NCBI GenBank assembly: GCA_027214385.1
Contig: JAPVXR010000007.1
Span: 1-64,000, forward strand
Source of the DNA: Cryomorphaceae bacterium 1068
Lineage (GTDB): Bacteria > Bacteroidota > Bacteroidia > Flavobacteriales_D > Cryomorphaceae
DNA length: 64,000 bases
Direction: 5' to 3'
Shown in pieces: positions 52,394 to 60,609 of this stretch; position 1 is the stretch's first letter, and every line of letters begins with the position of its first letter. Under the pieces are notes generated by a model. That model searched no databases. It saw only the letters and a list, made by a program, of their open reading frames with translations, and was not told the origin of the DNA. The translations under genes were made by a program, and so were the position numbers.

Positions 52394-54345
52394 TCAGCTG
52401 TTACTTTCTTCCCAAGAAGGGAAACAACGAGGTACAATAACCCCATACCAATGATGTAATTAAGGAGCCATGGTATAGAAACCAAGGCAGATAATGTAGT
52501 AAACAACACCGCCACCAGGCCGACAGTCAGGGCGTATGGCATTTGAGTCTTGACGTGTTGTAAATGATCGCATCGAGTCGCTAAGGAGCTCAAAATAGTC
52601 GTGTCGCTGATGGGCGAACAATGGTCTCCCAGAACGGCTCCGGCTAATACACAGGAAGTGGTGTTCAAGAAAATCTCCATTGCCGACGCTGCCTCCATCC
52701 CACTTTCGAGAGAAATTGCCCAAGCTAGTGGCAGCATAATGGGGTAAATAATCGCCATGGTTCCCCAAGATGATCCAGTGGAAAACGCAACCAAGGCAGA
52801 TAGTAAAAAAGTCACTGCGGGCAGAGCCCATACGGCAAGGCGTCCTTCCGCTAATCCTGCCAAATAATCGGCAGTATGCATTTGATCAGTGAGAGCGGCA
52901 AGGCTCCAGGCTAAGATCAAGATGACAATTGCGGGCACCATAGTTTTGAATCCTTCTATCGATGCCAAAATTGAATCGCCAAAAGTCAGAGTCTTTCGCG
53001 CAGTGGAAAGAAGAACAGCGACAATCAGCCCAAAGGTAGACGACCAGAGCAAAGCCTTGTAGCTGTCAGAATTTCCGATGATGGTAGATAGCTTTCTTCC
53101 AAACGGAACATCAACTGAACGCCAAGCGGCAGGATCGGCGTCTATTCCGGTATACACGAGACCTGCCACTGTACCCAATATCACAACCAAAATCGGAATA
53201 ATCGCATTCCACATATTGAGCTCAATCCCCTTCTGAGGCGCAAATTCTTCCAGATCAACGGCAGTATCACTTTCGGTCTGTGAATGGAAACCAGCCTCTC
53301 TTGCCTTCTTCTCTGCTTTGTACATTGGACCAAAATCTCTGTTTCTAAGAATGAGAATTAGCATAAAAACCAGCGCAAAAACCGGATAAAACGAATACTT
53401 CAAGGAACCGAGGAAGATGATGTAAGGACTTGCTTCGATTATGGTGGAGCCCGAATTGATCTGATCGAGGGCAGACTGTATATAACCCAATTCGGCGCCA
53501 ATCCAAGTCGTGATCAAGGCAATAGCTGCAATGGGTGCCGCAGTAGAATCGACAATATAGCTCAACTTTTCGCGAGATATTTTTAATCGATCGGTTAGAG
53601 GTCTCATCGTATTACCTACAACCAAGGTATTGGCGTAGTCATCGAAGAAAATTCCAATACCCAAAAACCAAGTGGCTAGTTGACCTGATTTGGGACTGTT
53701 AGCCTTACGGGAAATGCGGTCAACAACAGCTTGCATTCCCCCATTCTTGGAAATCACGGCAACGATACCACCGATCAGCGTTGAGAAAAGGATAACAGAT
53801 ACATGTCCAGAATCAACCATAGCTTCTACCATATAGGTATCTATAGCAGAAAGAAGCCCTGTAAAGAGGCCTTCGGAATCAAGAGAGTAGTTGGCAACAA
53901 TGATTGCTCCTGTAAAAATTCCCGCTATCAAGCTGCTGACGACCTCCTTGAATGCAAGTGCCAATGCAATAACAAGCAGAGGAGGAACTACCGATAACCA
54001 CAAGGGCATCGGCGTTACATCTTTGACCGAAGTAAAACCACCTACCTTGATAGACATGGGTTCATTTCGATCAAATGCCATGAGAAACTCAGCCTTTCCA
54101 TCTTGAAAACTGAGCGTCTTCCTTTCTCCGTTTATGACGACTTGTGCCTCATTCCCCAGAAGGTAAAGCTTATCCAAATCATTGCAAACCAAAGTCGCCG
54201 AAGACTCCAAGCCATCGACAATCAAGTGGGGAAGCTGTACTGAAAAATCATCCCTTGTAAAGATGCTCTCGTCCTGTGCCAAAGCAGAAACAGAGACTAA
54301 AACAGCGATAGCCGCAAAAAGAAGAGATTTTATCCTAGGAATCAT
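52390..54345 (-). CDS. nhaC: NhaC-family Na+/H+ antiporter with a periplasmic N-terminal domain
   Basis: A 651-residue membrane protein. Residues about 115-650 match the NhaC antiporter family, with FFDDYANTLVVGNTMRPLTDR, IVDSTAAPIAAIALITTWIGAE, AFSTGSSWGTMAIIYPIMLPLAW and GDHCSPISDTTILSSLAT. Unusually, the first 110 residues are a cleavable-type signal (ending ALAQ) and a small beta domain (SATLVCNDLDKLYLLGNEAQV...) before the first transporter helix. The family usually lacks this. It exchanges sodium for protons across the inner membrane. Confidence 0.88.
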   Translation of the reverse strand: MIPRIKSLLFAAIAVLVSVSALAQDESIFTRDDFSVQLPHLIVDGLESSATLVCNDLDKLYLLGNEAQVVINGERKTLSFQDGKAEFLMAFDRNEPMSIKVGGFTSVKDVTPMPLWLSVVPPLLVIALALAFKEVVSSLIAGIFTGAIIVANYSLDSEGLFTGLLSAIDTYMVEAMVDSGHVSVILFSTLIGGIVAVISKNGGMQAVVDRISRKANSPKSGQLATWFLGIGIFFDDYANTLVVGNTMRPLTDRLKISREKLSYIVDSTAAPIAAIALITTWIGAELGYIQSALDQINSGSTIIEASPYIIFLGSLKYSFYPVFALVFMLILILRNRDFGPMYKAEKKAREAGFHSQTESDTAVDLEEFAPQKGIELNMWNAIIPILVVILGTVAGLVYTGIDADPAAWRSVDVPFGRKLSTIIGNSDSYKALLWSSTFGLIVAVLLSTARKTLTFGDSILASIEGFKTMVPAIVILILAWSLAALTDQMHTADYLAGLAEGRLAVWALPAVTFLLSALVAFSTGSSWGTMAIIYPIMLPLAWAISLESGMEAASAMEIFLNTTSCVLAGAVLGDHCSPISDTTILSSLATRCDHLQHVKTQMPYALTVGLVAVLFTTLSALVSIPWLLNYIIGMGLLYLVVSLLGKKVTAD

Positions 54346-54409
54346 GAAGGCGCAAAATAGAAATTTTAGGATCGTTCAAGAACCGATCAGCGATTGTTAA
54401 TTTTGTGCC

Positions 54410-54970
54410 ATGCGTCGAATCACAATAATTTTGATCGTGCTCACCATAATTTCTTGCGGAACAGAATCTCCTCTTGATCAAAAATTGACAATGCTCGACA
54501 AAACTGGAGTTGTCTTGGACACGGTGTTCTCGAGTCACACAGGCACAGCATTGATCTTCTTGTCACCCGAATGTCCGCTTTGCCAGAACTACAGTGTAAC
54601 TATTGATCGCATCCAAGAAGACTTTGATGGAAAAGACATCGCGTTTTACGGTGTCGTCAGCGGAACTTACTACTCAGACGCAGACATCAAAGGCTTTCTA
54701 ATTAGGTACAAACTTGACCTACCGGTCATACTTGATCCTGAACTAGCCCTTGCAAATCATTATGAAGCTGAGATAACCCCTGAAGCATTCTTGATCGCAA
54801 AAAATGGAGAACCACAGTATCAGGGAGCGATAGACAACTGGGCAATTTCGCTGGGACAGAAGCGACAGACCATAACTGAGCGATACCTCGAAAATGCACT
54901 TACCGCCCACTTGACGGGAAGTGAAATCAATCCTAAAAAAACAAAGGCTGTAGGATGTTTTATAGAATAG
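54410..54970 (+). CDS. Redoxin-domain (thioredoxin-like) lipoprotein
   Basis: A 186-residue protein with lipobox LTIISC (Cys about 16) and a thioredoxin fold of the AhpC/TSA-redoxin type: LIFLSPECPLCQNYSVTIDRI carries CPLC in place of CxxC/CGPC, followed by LPVILDPELALANHY and the cis-Pro-like EITPEAFLIAKNGEPQYQGAID. It probably acts on disulfides or peroxides in the periplasm. The stop overlaps the start of the cytochrome/monooxygenase-like gene by 16 bp, so the two are coupled. Confidence 0.83.
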   Translation: MRRITIILIVLTIISCGTESPLDQKLTMLDKTGVVLDTVFSSHTGTALIFLSPECPLCQNYSVTIDRIQEDFDGKDIAFYGVVSGTYYSDADIKGFLIRYKLDLPVILDPELALANHYEAEITPEAFLIAKNGEPQYQGAIDNWAISLGQKRQTITERYLENALTAHLTGSEINPKKTKAVGCFIE

Positions 54971-56349
54971 CCCTTTTTCTGATCATCGGCGGATTGGTTT
55001 CATGTAGCTCAAGCACTGAAAGGACGGAGACCAATATAGCTGCAGTTGAGCCGACTGACACGATTAAGATCAGCAAAGACCTGACCTTTTGGGAAGATGC
55101 CGCACCGATAATTTTTGAGAATTGTACTCCTTGTCATCACCAAAACGGTGCAGGGCCATTTTCCTTAACCGATTTTGATGCGGTTAAAAAGAGAACGAGG
55201 ACCATTCGACAAGTAGTAGCTGATGGCTACATGCCACCATGGCCGGCTGATCCTGAGTTCAGCCGTTTCAAAGGAGAGAAAATCCTTTCCAAAAAGGAGA
55301 AATTGACTCTGGTCAATTGGATTGATCAAGGAGCTCCTGAAGGAATGAAAACTGAGGTTATTCCTCAACCAGAAATATTCACTGCAGAAAATCCCGAAAA
55401 GCCCGATGTGATCATACCCTATTCTGACACTGTGCCGATTCCGGGACAAAATCTTGATCTTTTTAGAATAGCGAAAATTCCAATTAACCTTCCGAGAGAC
55501 ACTGTTATCAAAGCTATTCACTTCAGGCCGGGAAACAAACAATTGGTGCACCATGTCAATGGTCACCTCATCAATTATGAAAAAGGGATGAAGGAAGATT
55601 CCCGACAGGGAGAGTGGATAATTGATGCTGAAAAAATGAATTCTTTGGAAGCTTACAGACTTATGAAAATTGCAAATGACGACGGTTCCTACCCGGTCAT
55701 GAGGGTTTCGGCTTTCAACTATTTACCGGGTGTAGAACCTCTGCAATATCCCGAAGGCATCGGAGGACTTTTCATTAATGAAAATGCAGCATTCTTGCTA
55801 AATACCTTGCATTACGGGCCATCACCTTTGGACACTTTCGACTTCAGTCAGATTGAAATTTATTTTGCCGAAAAGCGTCCCGAAAGACCCGTATCCGAGC
55901 TACATATGGGCACACAAGGTATCACTAAGATAGAGCCGGAATTTATTTTGCCCGCAGGTGTAGTCAGCACTTTCACCACTAAATATCGATTGCCTGATAC
56001 CATATCTGTTTTAACGGTGAATCCACACATGCACTTGCTAGGCCGCGAATTCACCGCCTATGCTTATTCGGAAGACAAGTCGGATACCATTCCATTGATC
56101 CGAATCCCTGAATGGGACTTCAGGTGGCAGTACTTTTATACTTACGAGAAAGTACAGGTTTTACCAAAAGGATACACCATTCAAGTGGTGGCCGTTTTTG
56201 ACAATACCATTGATAATCCTTTTAATCCAAATATCCCGCCTAAGACGCTAAGCGAGGCAGGGAAAAATATGAAGACAACGGATGAGATGTTTCAGTTTTT
56301 CATAAATTACATCCCCTATCAAAAAGGAGACGAAGGGATAGAACTCTAA
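54955..56349 (+). CDS. Cytochrome c fused to copper type II monooxygenase-like domain
   Basis: A 464-residue lipoprotein (lipobox GLVSC). Residues about 40-125 form a cytochrome c domain with NCTPCHHQNGAGPFSL and a Met/Pro-rich region DGYMPPWPADP. Residues about 140-450 resemble copper type II ascorbate-dependent monooxygenases (PHM-like): LVHHVNGHLINYE supplies a His pair, NPHMHLLGREF the H-x-H copper pair and TTDEMFQFFINY a Met ligand candidate. This suggests oxidation chemistry with the attached heme as electron source. The substrate is unknown. It is co-transcribed with the redoxin gene and followed after 10 bp by a small secreted protein gene. Confidence 0.8.
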   Translation: MFYRIALFLIIGGLVSCSSSTERTETNIAAVEPTDTIKISKDLTFWEDAAPIIFENCTPCHHQNGAGPFSLTDFDAVKKRTRTIRQVVADGYMPPWPADPEFSRFKGEKILSKKEKLTLVNWIDQGAPEGMKTEVIPQPEIFTAENPEKPDVIIPYSDTVPIPGQNLDLFRIAKIPINLPRDTVIKAIHFRPGNKQLVHHVNGHLINYEKGMKEDSRQGEWIIDAEKMNSLEAYRLMKIANDDGSYPVMRVSAFNYLPGVEPLQYPEGIGGLFINENAAFLLNTLHYGPSPLDTFDFSQIEIYFAEKRPERPVSELHMGTQGITKIEPEFILPAGVVSTFTTKYRLPDTISVLTVNPHMHLLGREFTAYAYSEDKSDTIPLIRIPEWDFRWQYFYTYEKVQVLPKGYTIQVVAVFDNTIDNPFNPNIPPKTLSEAGKNMKTTDEMFQFFINYIPYQKGDEGIEL

Positions 56350-56359
56350 AATACCGGAT

Positions 56360-56725
56360 ATGAAAATTAAGATATGCCTTACCCTCTTTACTCTTTGCTT
56401 TTCGCTACTAGGTTTTTCTCAAGAAGCCGATAATCGCGCGAATGCAGCGGTACAAGAGGAAATGAAAATGTACCATAAAGAGCTGAATCTTTCAGCAGAG
56501 CAGCTTTATCAAATCACCCAATTACTGGGAGAAAAGATCAAAAAGAGCGAGGTGATTGTAGCTGAAATTGAGGGGCTCAAAAGTCAACTCGACAATATTG
56601 ATGTCTCAACGGACAAGCAAATTATGAGCGTTCTGAATGAAGATCAGAGACTGATCATGCAAGAAAAGCTTGAAGAGAAATTGACCAAGCAACAAGAAGA
56701 GTTTAAGAACTCATTAACGGATTAG
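56360..56725 (+). CDS. Small secreted helical protein, Spy/CpxP-like
   Basis: A 121-residue protein with a signal peptide (MKIKICLTLFTLCFSLLGFSQ) and an all-helical, charged mature part (EEMKMYHKELNLSAEQLYQI, VLNEDQRLIMQEKLEEKL). The pattern of two L-x-x-x-Q/E-R-type helices recalls LTXXQ/Spy periplasmic chaperones, including the 'LNLSAEQLYQITQLL' and 'LNEDQRLIMQEKL' halves. Assignment is tentative. It is the third gene of the redoxin/cytochrome operon and overlaps the convergent lipoprotein gene by 4 bp. Confidence 0.6.
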   Translation: MKIKICLTLFTLCFSLLGFSQEADNRANAAVQEEMKMYHKELNLSAEQLYQITQLLGEKIKKSEVIVAEIEGLKSQLDNIDVSTDKQIMSVLNEDQRLIMQEKLEEKLTKQQEEFKNSLTD

Positions 56726-57405
56726 TCCAAGTCATTGGCTACCCAGCGCAGGTTATCGATTTCGACACCGGTACTGCGCTCACCTTCGAATTCCATTCCG
56801 CATACCACCTGAACTCGAGCCATCATAATCTGCTCAAATTCTCGTATTGTGATATTTACAGGAGTGAAGGTTGAATCATTGAATGAATGGGTTGAGATAT
56901 TCACATACTCACTTCGTCGGTAGGGCTCACAACCACCATTAGCAGCAACTTTCCCGCTGATGAAGACTTTGATAAAGTCAGGTGATCCATCCTCAGTATC
57001 AGTCACACGTGCGTCAAATTGGAGGCTACCCTCAGCGAAATCACGCGCGTCTTGTTCATTGATCAAAGTGAAATAAGAGCGATGCGTAAAACCACCGCCT
57101 GTTCCCAAGTAGAGCGTTTCGGCTACCGTAGCAGAATCCCTGGCTTCTTCCATCACCTCCGTGATCCCTTCACAAACGTTTAAGCTATAAGCTCCTTCAA
57201 CCAAATCACCATTCCATCCTCCTACTAATCCGGCTTGCCAAATCATCTGTTCTGCTTGGTTGAATTGACAAGTACCATCATCTTTTAAAGCGCTGGCATC
57301 GTAATTCACCGCAATTGGATCGGTACATCCTTCTTGTTTGGGGTCTTTGTTGCATGAAGTCAGCAACAAGAGAGCGAAAATCGGTATGTAAATTTTTAAC
57401 TGCAT
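56722..57405 (-). CDS. Lipoprotein of unknown function with CTDP-NYD motif
   Basis: A 227-residue lipoprotein (lipobox LLTSC, Cys about 18). Directly after the anchor comes GCTDPIAVNYDASALKDDGTC, a short Cys-containing motif found singly or repeated in many Bacteroidota surface proteins. The rest is beta-rich with no recognised family. It is a lone minus-strand gene between two plus-strand groups, and oxyR diverges from it 116 bp away. Confidence 0.65.
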   Translation of the reverse strand: MQLKIYIPIFALLLLTSCNKDPKQEGCTDPIAVNYDASALKDDGTCQFNQAEQMIWQAGLVGGWNGDLVEGAYSLNVCEGITEVMEEARDSATVAETLYLGTGGGFTHRSYFTLINEQDARDFAEGSLQFDARVTDTEDGSPDFIKVFISGKVAANGGCEPYRRSEYVNISTHSFNDSTFTPVNITIREFEQIMMARVQVVCGMEFEGERSTGVEIDNLRWVANDLD

Positions 57406-57480
57406 TCTAAGGGGTCTTATGCGATTTGTCCTTTTATACTTATTTGGTTCAATTTGGTTTCACAGGTATTTTGGAAGTCA

Positions 57481-57488
57481 TAGCTTTG
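57481..57488 (+). promoter_or_regulatory. -7 box of oxyR
   Basis: TAGCTTTG is an exact TAnnTTTG match 34 bp before the oxyR ATG. TTTG sequences occur 24 bp further upstream, slightly beyond the usual -33 spacing. Confidence 0.45.
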
Positions 57489-57521
57489 TCGATAAGAATT
57501 TACTCCTTATAGATATCTCCA

Positions 57522-58487
57522 ATGACACTAACCCAATTAAAATACGTTCTCGCAGTAGATACCTACCGCCATTTTGCCGCCGCTGCCGAAAGCTGCTTCG
57601 TGACTCAACCCACCCTTAGTATGCAAATTAATAAGCTCGAAAAAGAGCTGGATGTTTTGATTTTTGATCGGAATAAACATCCCGTTGAGCCGACTGTCAT
57701 TGGTGCTCAAATCATCAAGCAGGCCCGCACCACTATGCAAGAGGCGAAGAGAATAGAGGAGTTAGTCAAGGGAAGTAAAGGACAGGTATCAGGAGAATTC
57801 AGACTAGGCATTATACCTACGGTGAGTACCAATTTACTTCCTCGTTTCCTTCGAGTAGTTATGGAAAAGTACCCGGAGATTGAGCTAAAAATTGAAGAGC
57901 TACAGACCGAGCAGATTTTAGAAAAACTCGATCGTGATCAGATTGATGCGGGCATTCTTGCAACACCGTTGGACAAGACAGGAATTATCGAAAAACCACT
58001 ATACTACGAACCATTCATGGCTTATGTACCAAAGGGACATCGTTTGGAAAACGAAGACTTCGTGCTTCATTCAGAGTTAAGGTTGAGCGATATGCTACTG
58101 CTTAAAAACGGACATTGCTTCAGAGACAGTGTGATAAATCTGTGTGCATCTGCTTTTCCGGATGACCATAGCAACCACAAAACACTCGAATTTCAGAGCG
58201 GAAACTTTGAAACCCTCATTCGTCTGGCGAACAATGGATTTGGAATGACGCTACTCCCATACCTGATGGCACTGGATTTAGGTGAAGAAGAAAGGCAATT
58301 TATCAAACCAATCGAACACCCGCAGCCAACGAGAGAGATAAGTATGATCTACAGTAAAGTGCAGCTGAAAATTAGTATCATCGACTTGCTTGCAGAGGAG
58401 ATTCAGGCCCAGCTGCCTAAAAAACTTCTCTCACCTCAAGCAGAGACTGTGGTGAATCCCAAGATTGATAAAAAGTTAGCCGGCTAA
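57522..58487 (+). CDS. oxyR: OxyR-type LysR-family peroxide regulator
   Basis: A 321-residue LysR regulator: winged helix-turn-helix (about 1-60, HFAAAAESCFVTQPTLSMQI), linker helix and sensor domain (about 90-300). The redox pair of E. coli OxyR is conserved exactly in spacing and numbering: Cys199 and Cys208 in NGHCFRDSVINLCAS. This supports a true hydrogen-peroxide sensor that activates antioxidant genes. It heads a plus-strand group with small membrane proteins: the zinc-ribbon gene begins one base after the oxyR stop. No katG or ahpC is adjacent; the di-heme peroxidase gene is about 9 kb away. Confidence 0.94.
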   Translation: MTLTQLKYVLAVDTYRHFAAAAESCFVTQPTLSMQINKLEKELDVLIFDRNKHPVEPTVIGAQIIKQARTTMQEAKRIEELVKGSKGQVSGEFRLGIIPTVSTNLLPRFLRVVMEKYPEIELKIEELQTEQILEKLDRDQIDAGILATPLDKTGIIEKPLYYEPFMAYVPKGHRLENEDFVLHSELRLSDMLLLKNGHCFRDSVINLCASAFPDDHSNHKTLEFQSGNFETLIRLANNGFGMTLLPYLMALDLGEEERQFIKPIEHPQPTREISMIYSKVQLKISIIDLLAEEIQAQLPKKLLSPQAETVVNPKIDKKLAG

Positions 58488-58488
58488 A

Positions 58489-58794
58489 GTGACGAATCAA
58501 AGAAAGTGTCATGATTGTGGAAAGTGGACTGATTCAAGTGAAAACTATTGCGTTTTCTGCGATGCTACTCTTGACCCTGTTCTTCGGGCGAAAGAGGAAA
58601 AAGCTGAAAGGGATCGCATCGCAAGAGAGAAGAAGCTTCTAGCCGAGACCAAGTTTGAAAAGTACCTTCGCAGCCTACAGGAATCCGAAAAACCAGGACA
58701 TCAGATTTTCTTCAAAGTATTAAATGTGGCTTTCACTATTTACATGGGAGTTTTATCCTTTTTTATATGGCTCATAGCACTGATATCGGGATAA
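58489..58794 (+). CDS. Small zinc-ribbon membrane protein, GTG start
   Basis: A 101-residue protein with four cysteines in a zinc-ribbon pattern at the N terminus (RKCHDCGKW ... YCVFCDATLD), a charged helix (about 30-75) and one membrane helix at the C terminus (about 78-98). The frame starts with GTG at 58489, one base after the oxyR stop; no in-frame ATG precedes the ribbon. Tail-anchored zinc-ribbon proteins like this are often bound to a membrane partner, here possibly the next gene, whose start lies inside it by 28 bp. Confidence 0.75.
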   Translation: MTNQRKCHDCGKWTDSSENYCVFCDATLDPVLRAKEEKAERDRIAREKKLLAETKFEKYLRSLQESEKPGHQIFFKVLNVAFTIYMGVLSFFIWLIALISG

Positions 58795-59171
58795 GAGAGA
58801 GAAGGTTTTTCCTTCTGATGATATTTCTCTATCTGGCCATTCGCTGGATAAGAGCGATTCATTTCGGGCCTGAGTTTCTACATTTCTATGGCGGTGATAT
58901 TCTGTTTGTACCCATCCTCATGACTTCCGTCAAAATTGTAAAATGGCTTTTCAACTTTTCTTTTAATGTGAACAAGTTAGAAGTTGCCATAGCCGTTGTA
59001 TATTCATGCGTCGTCTTTGAATGGCTGTTGCCAAATGAAGGCACGAACTTTGTCAGCGATCCGCTTGATATTGCAGCTTACATATTTGGAGCGCTACTTT
59101 ATGTGTTCTTTATTTCGAAGGGTTCAGGCGATCAAGTTCAAGATAACAAACGCGTTAAGTCAATAAATTGA
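58767..59171 (+). CDS. Small integral membrane protein, VanZ-like topology
   Basis: A 134-residue protein with about four membrane helices (about 13-30, 45-62, 75-92, 105-122). The last part, GTNFVSDPLDIAAYIFGALLYVFF, resembles the D-x-x-D/N-x-x-G core of VanZ-like proteins, but the match is weak. The ATG at 58767 lies within the zinc-ribbon gene, so the two are translationally coupled. The next gene starts one base after its stop. Confidence 0.65.
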   Translation: MAHSTDIGIRERRFFLLMIFLYLAIRWIRAIHFGPEFLHFYGGDILFVPILMTSVKIVKWLFNFSFNVNKLEVAIAVVYSCVVFEWLLPNEGTNFVSDPLDIAAYIFGALLYVFFISKGSGDQVQDNKRVKSIN

Positions 59172-59172
59172 T

Positions 59173-59937
59173 ATGAAATTATTCTTGCTATTACTCTCAA
59201 GTTTATTCGTTTTTGGAATAGCCAATGCTCAGGAAGATTTGAAAAATCTATCTGCTAAAGAACGTTTTCGAATTGCCGAAAACGAGAAAATTGAAGCTGC
59301 GACCGATGTGGAATTTCAGCAGTACATGAGCACAGGCCACGACCTTTTTTCAGATCGGCACTACCTCAAGGCCATTCGCAGTTACGAAAAGGCAGCGGAA
59401 ATTCGACCCTACAATGTCTACCCAAAAGTGAAAATCTCCGACATCGAACTCTCCATGAAGGATACCTTAGAAATCCTCAGAGCTGCAGAAAAAGAAGAAA
59501 TTAAAAAGGAAAAGCCAAAACCGAAAGAACCCGAGGTAGCTGAAACCGAAGAAAAACTTCCTGAGACGCCAAAGCAAACGATGGATAGATTGGACAAATG
59601 GGAAGAAAATGAACGGCAAAAGCTAGAGGCTCAACGCGAAAGTGAAAAAACAGAGAAAGAACAGGCTCAGCCTCCTACTCAGACAACATCAGGCGACGTG
59701 CAGACCATGTCTATCGAAGACTACCGAAAGGAATTGGCAGAGACTTTTCCCAGTGGCATAACTGAAACGGTATCAGAAGAAGGAAATAAAACAATCACCA
59801 AACGAGTGGTAGTGCACAACGGAAAAGGAGACGAGTACAAGAAAGTGGTCCACAACTGGGGCGGAGTTTTCTTCTTTAAAAACGGCGATGCAGTGACGGA
59901 ACGTGTTTGGGATCAAGAAACTGTCTCTGAGAAATAG
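59173..59937 (+). CDS. Secreted TPR/coiled-coil protein
   Basis: A 254-residue protein with a signal peptide (MKLFLLLLSSLFVFGIANAQ), one TPR-like helix pair (about 40-85, GHDLFSDRHYLKAIRSYEKAAEIRPYN), a Glu/Lys/Pro-rich low-complexity linker (about 95-170) and a conserved C-terminal region (about 175-250, SIEDYRKELAETFPSGITETV ... VWDQETVSEK). The C-terminal part looks like a domain seen in motility and T9SS-associated Bacteroidota proteins, but I cannot name it. It is the last gene of the oxyR group and is convergent with the DUF1684 gene. Confidence 0.68.
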   Translation: MKLFLLLLSSLFVFGIANAQEDLKNLSAKERFRIAENEKIEAATDVEFQQYMSTGHDLFSDRHYLKAIRSYEKAAEIRPYNVYPKVKISDIELSMKDTLEILRAAEKEEIKKEKPKPKEPEVAETEEKLPETPKQTMDRLDKWEENERQKLEAQRESEKTEKEQAQPPTQTTSGDVQTMSIEDYRKELAETFPSGITETVSEEGNKTITKRVVVHNGKGDEYKKVVHNWGGVFFFKNGDAVTERVWDQETVSEK

Positions 59938-59942
59938 GGTCT

Positions 59943-60539
59943 CTATTTTGGAGACTTGGCTCCTGCCAAAATCTTTACTTCGAGATCATTCTCCCGAGGA
60001 GGTATGGGGCATGAATATCGATCTGAATAGGCGCAGTAAGGATTATAAACCAAGTTGAAATCAACAAACACAGAATCACTAGGTGGAATCTCCATCTCGA
60101 GGTATCTCCCACCTTCATAAGTTCCGAAGCCATTGGAAGCATCGGTAAAAGGAACGAAGAGCTGATTCTCATGACCTGGCATTCGCATTAGTTCCAAATT
60201 TCGATAAGCTGACAAAACGAGCTCCGTTGAGTCCACTTGAAAATGAATTGTCCCCGCTTTTTGATAGCGCTGCTTAATTGACCCGGTAGTTTGAAATGTG
60301 ATTGGCTTTTGGCGATCGAGAATTTCAAACTTCGCCATTAACGCAAAATCAGGATTATAAGGATAGCGCGCAACGCTATCAAATTCTGCTACCATCTCCT
60401 TCTTTAAAGGCGATTTTTCGGGATCGGCAAACTCTGCGTCAGTTTCAGCCCAGAATTCTATATAACGTGCTTCTTGAGCTATCATTGAAATCGAGGCAAA
60501 TGCAAAGAGGGCAAACAAAAAGGTCTTAAAAAATCTCAT
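59943..60539 (-). CDS. DUF1684 secreted protein
   Basis: A 198-residue protein with a signal peptide (ending MIAQ). The C-terminal half carries the DUF1684 signature clearly: PFTDASNGFGTYEGGRYLEMEIP, then VFVDFNLVYNPYCAYSDRYSCPIPPRENDL. The family is widespread in Bacteroidota and Actinobacteria and has no established function; the conserved Cys/Pro block suggests a metal or heme site. It is a single gene, convergent with the TPR protein gene and divergent from the HEPN-like gene. Confidence 0.88.
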   Translation of the reverse strand: MRFFKTFLFALFAFASISMIAQEARYIEFWAETDAEFADPEKSPLKKEMVAEFDSVARYPYNPDFALMAKFEILDRQKPITFQTTGSIKQRYQKAGTIHFQVDSTELVLSAYRNLELMRMPGHENQLFVPFTDASNGFGTYEGGRYLEMEIPPSDSVFVDFNLVYNPYCAYSDRYSCPIPPRENDLEVKILAGAKSPK

Positions 60540-60609
60540 TTGCCAAAGTTACGGAATCAGCAGACTGATTTTTTGGAAAGAGAAGTCATTTTTTACCATA
60601 TTGCGGGTC

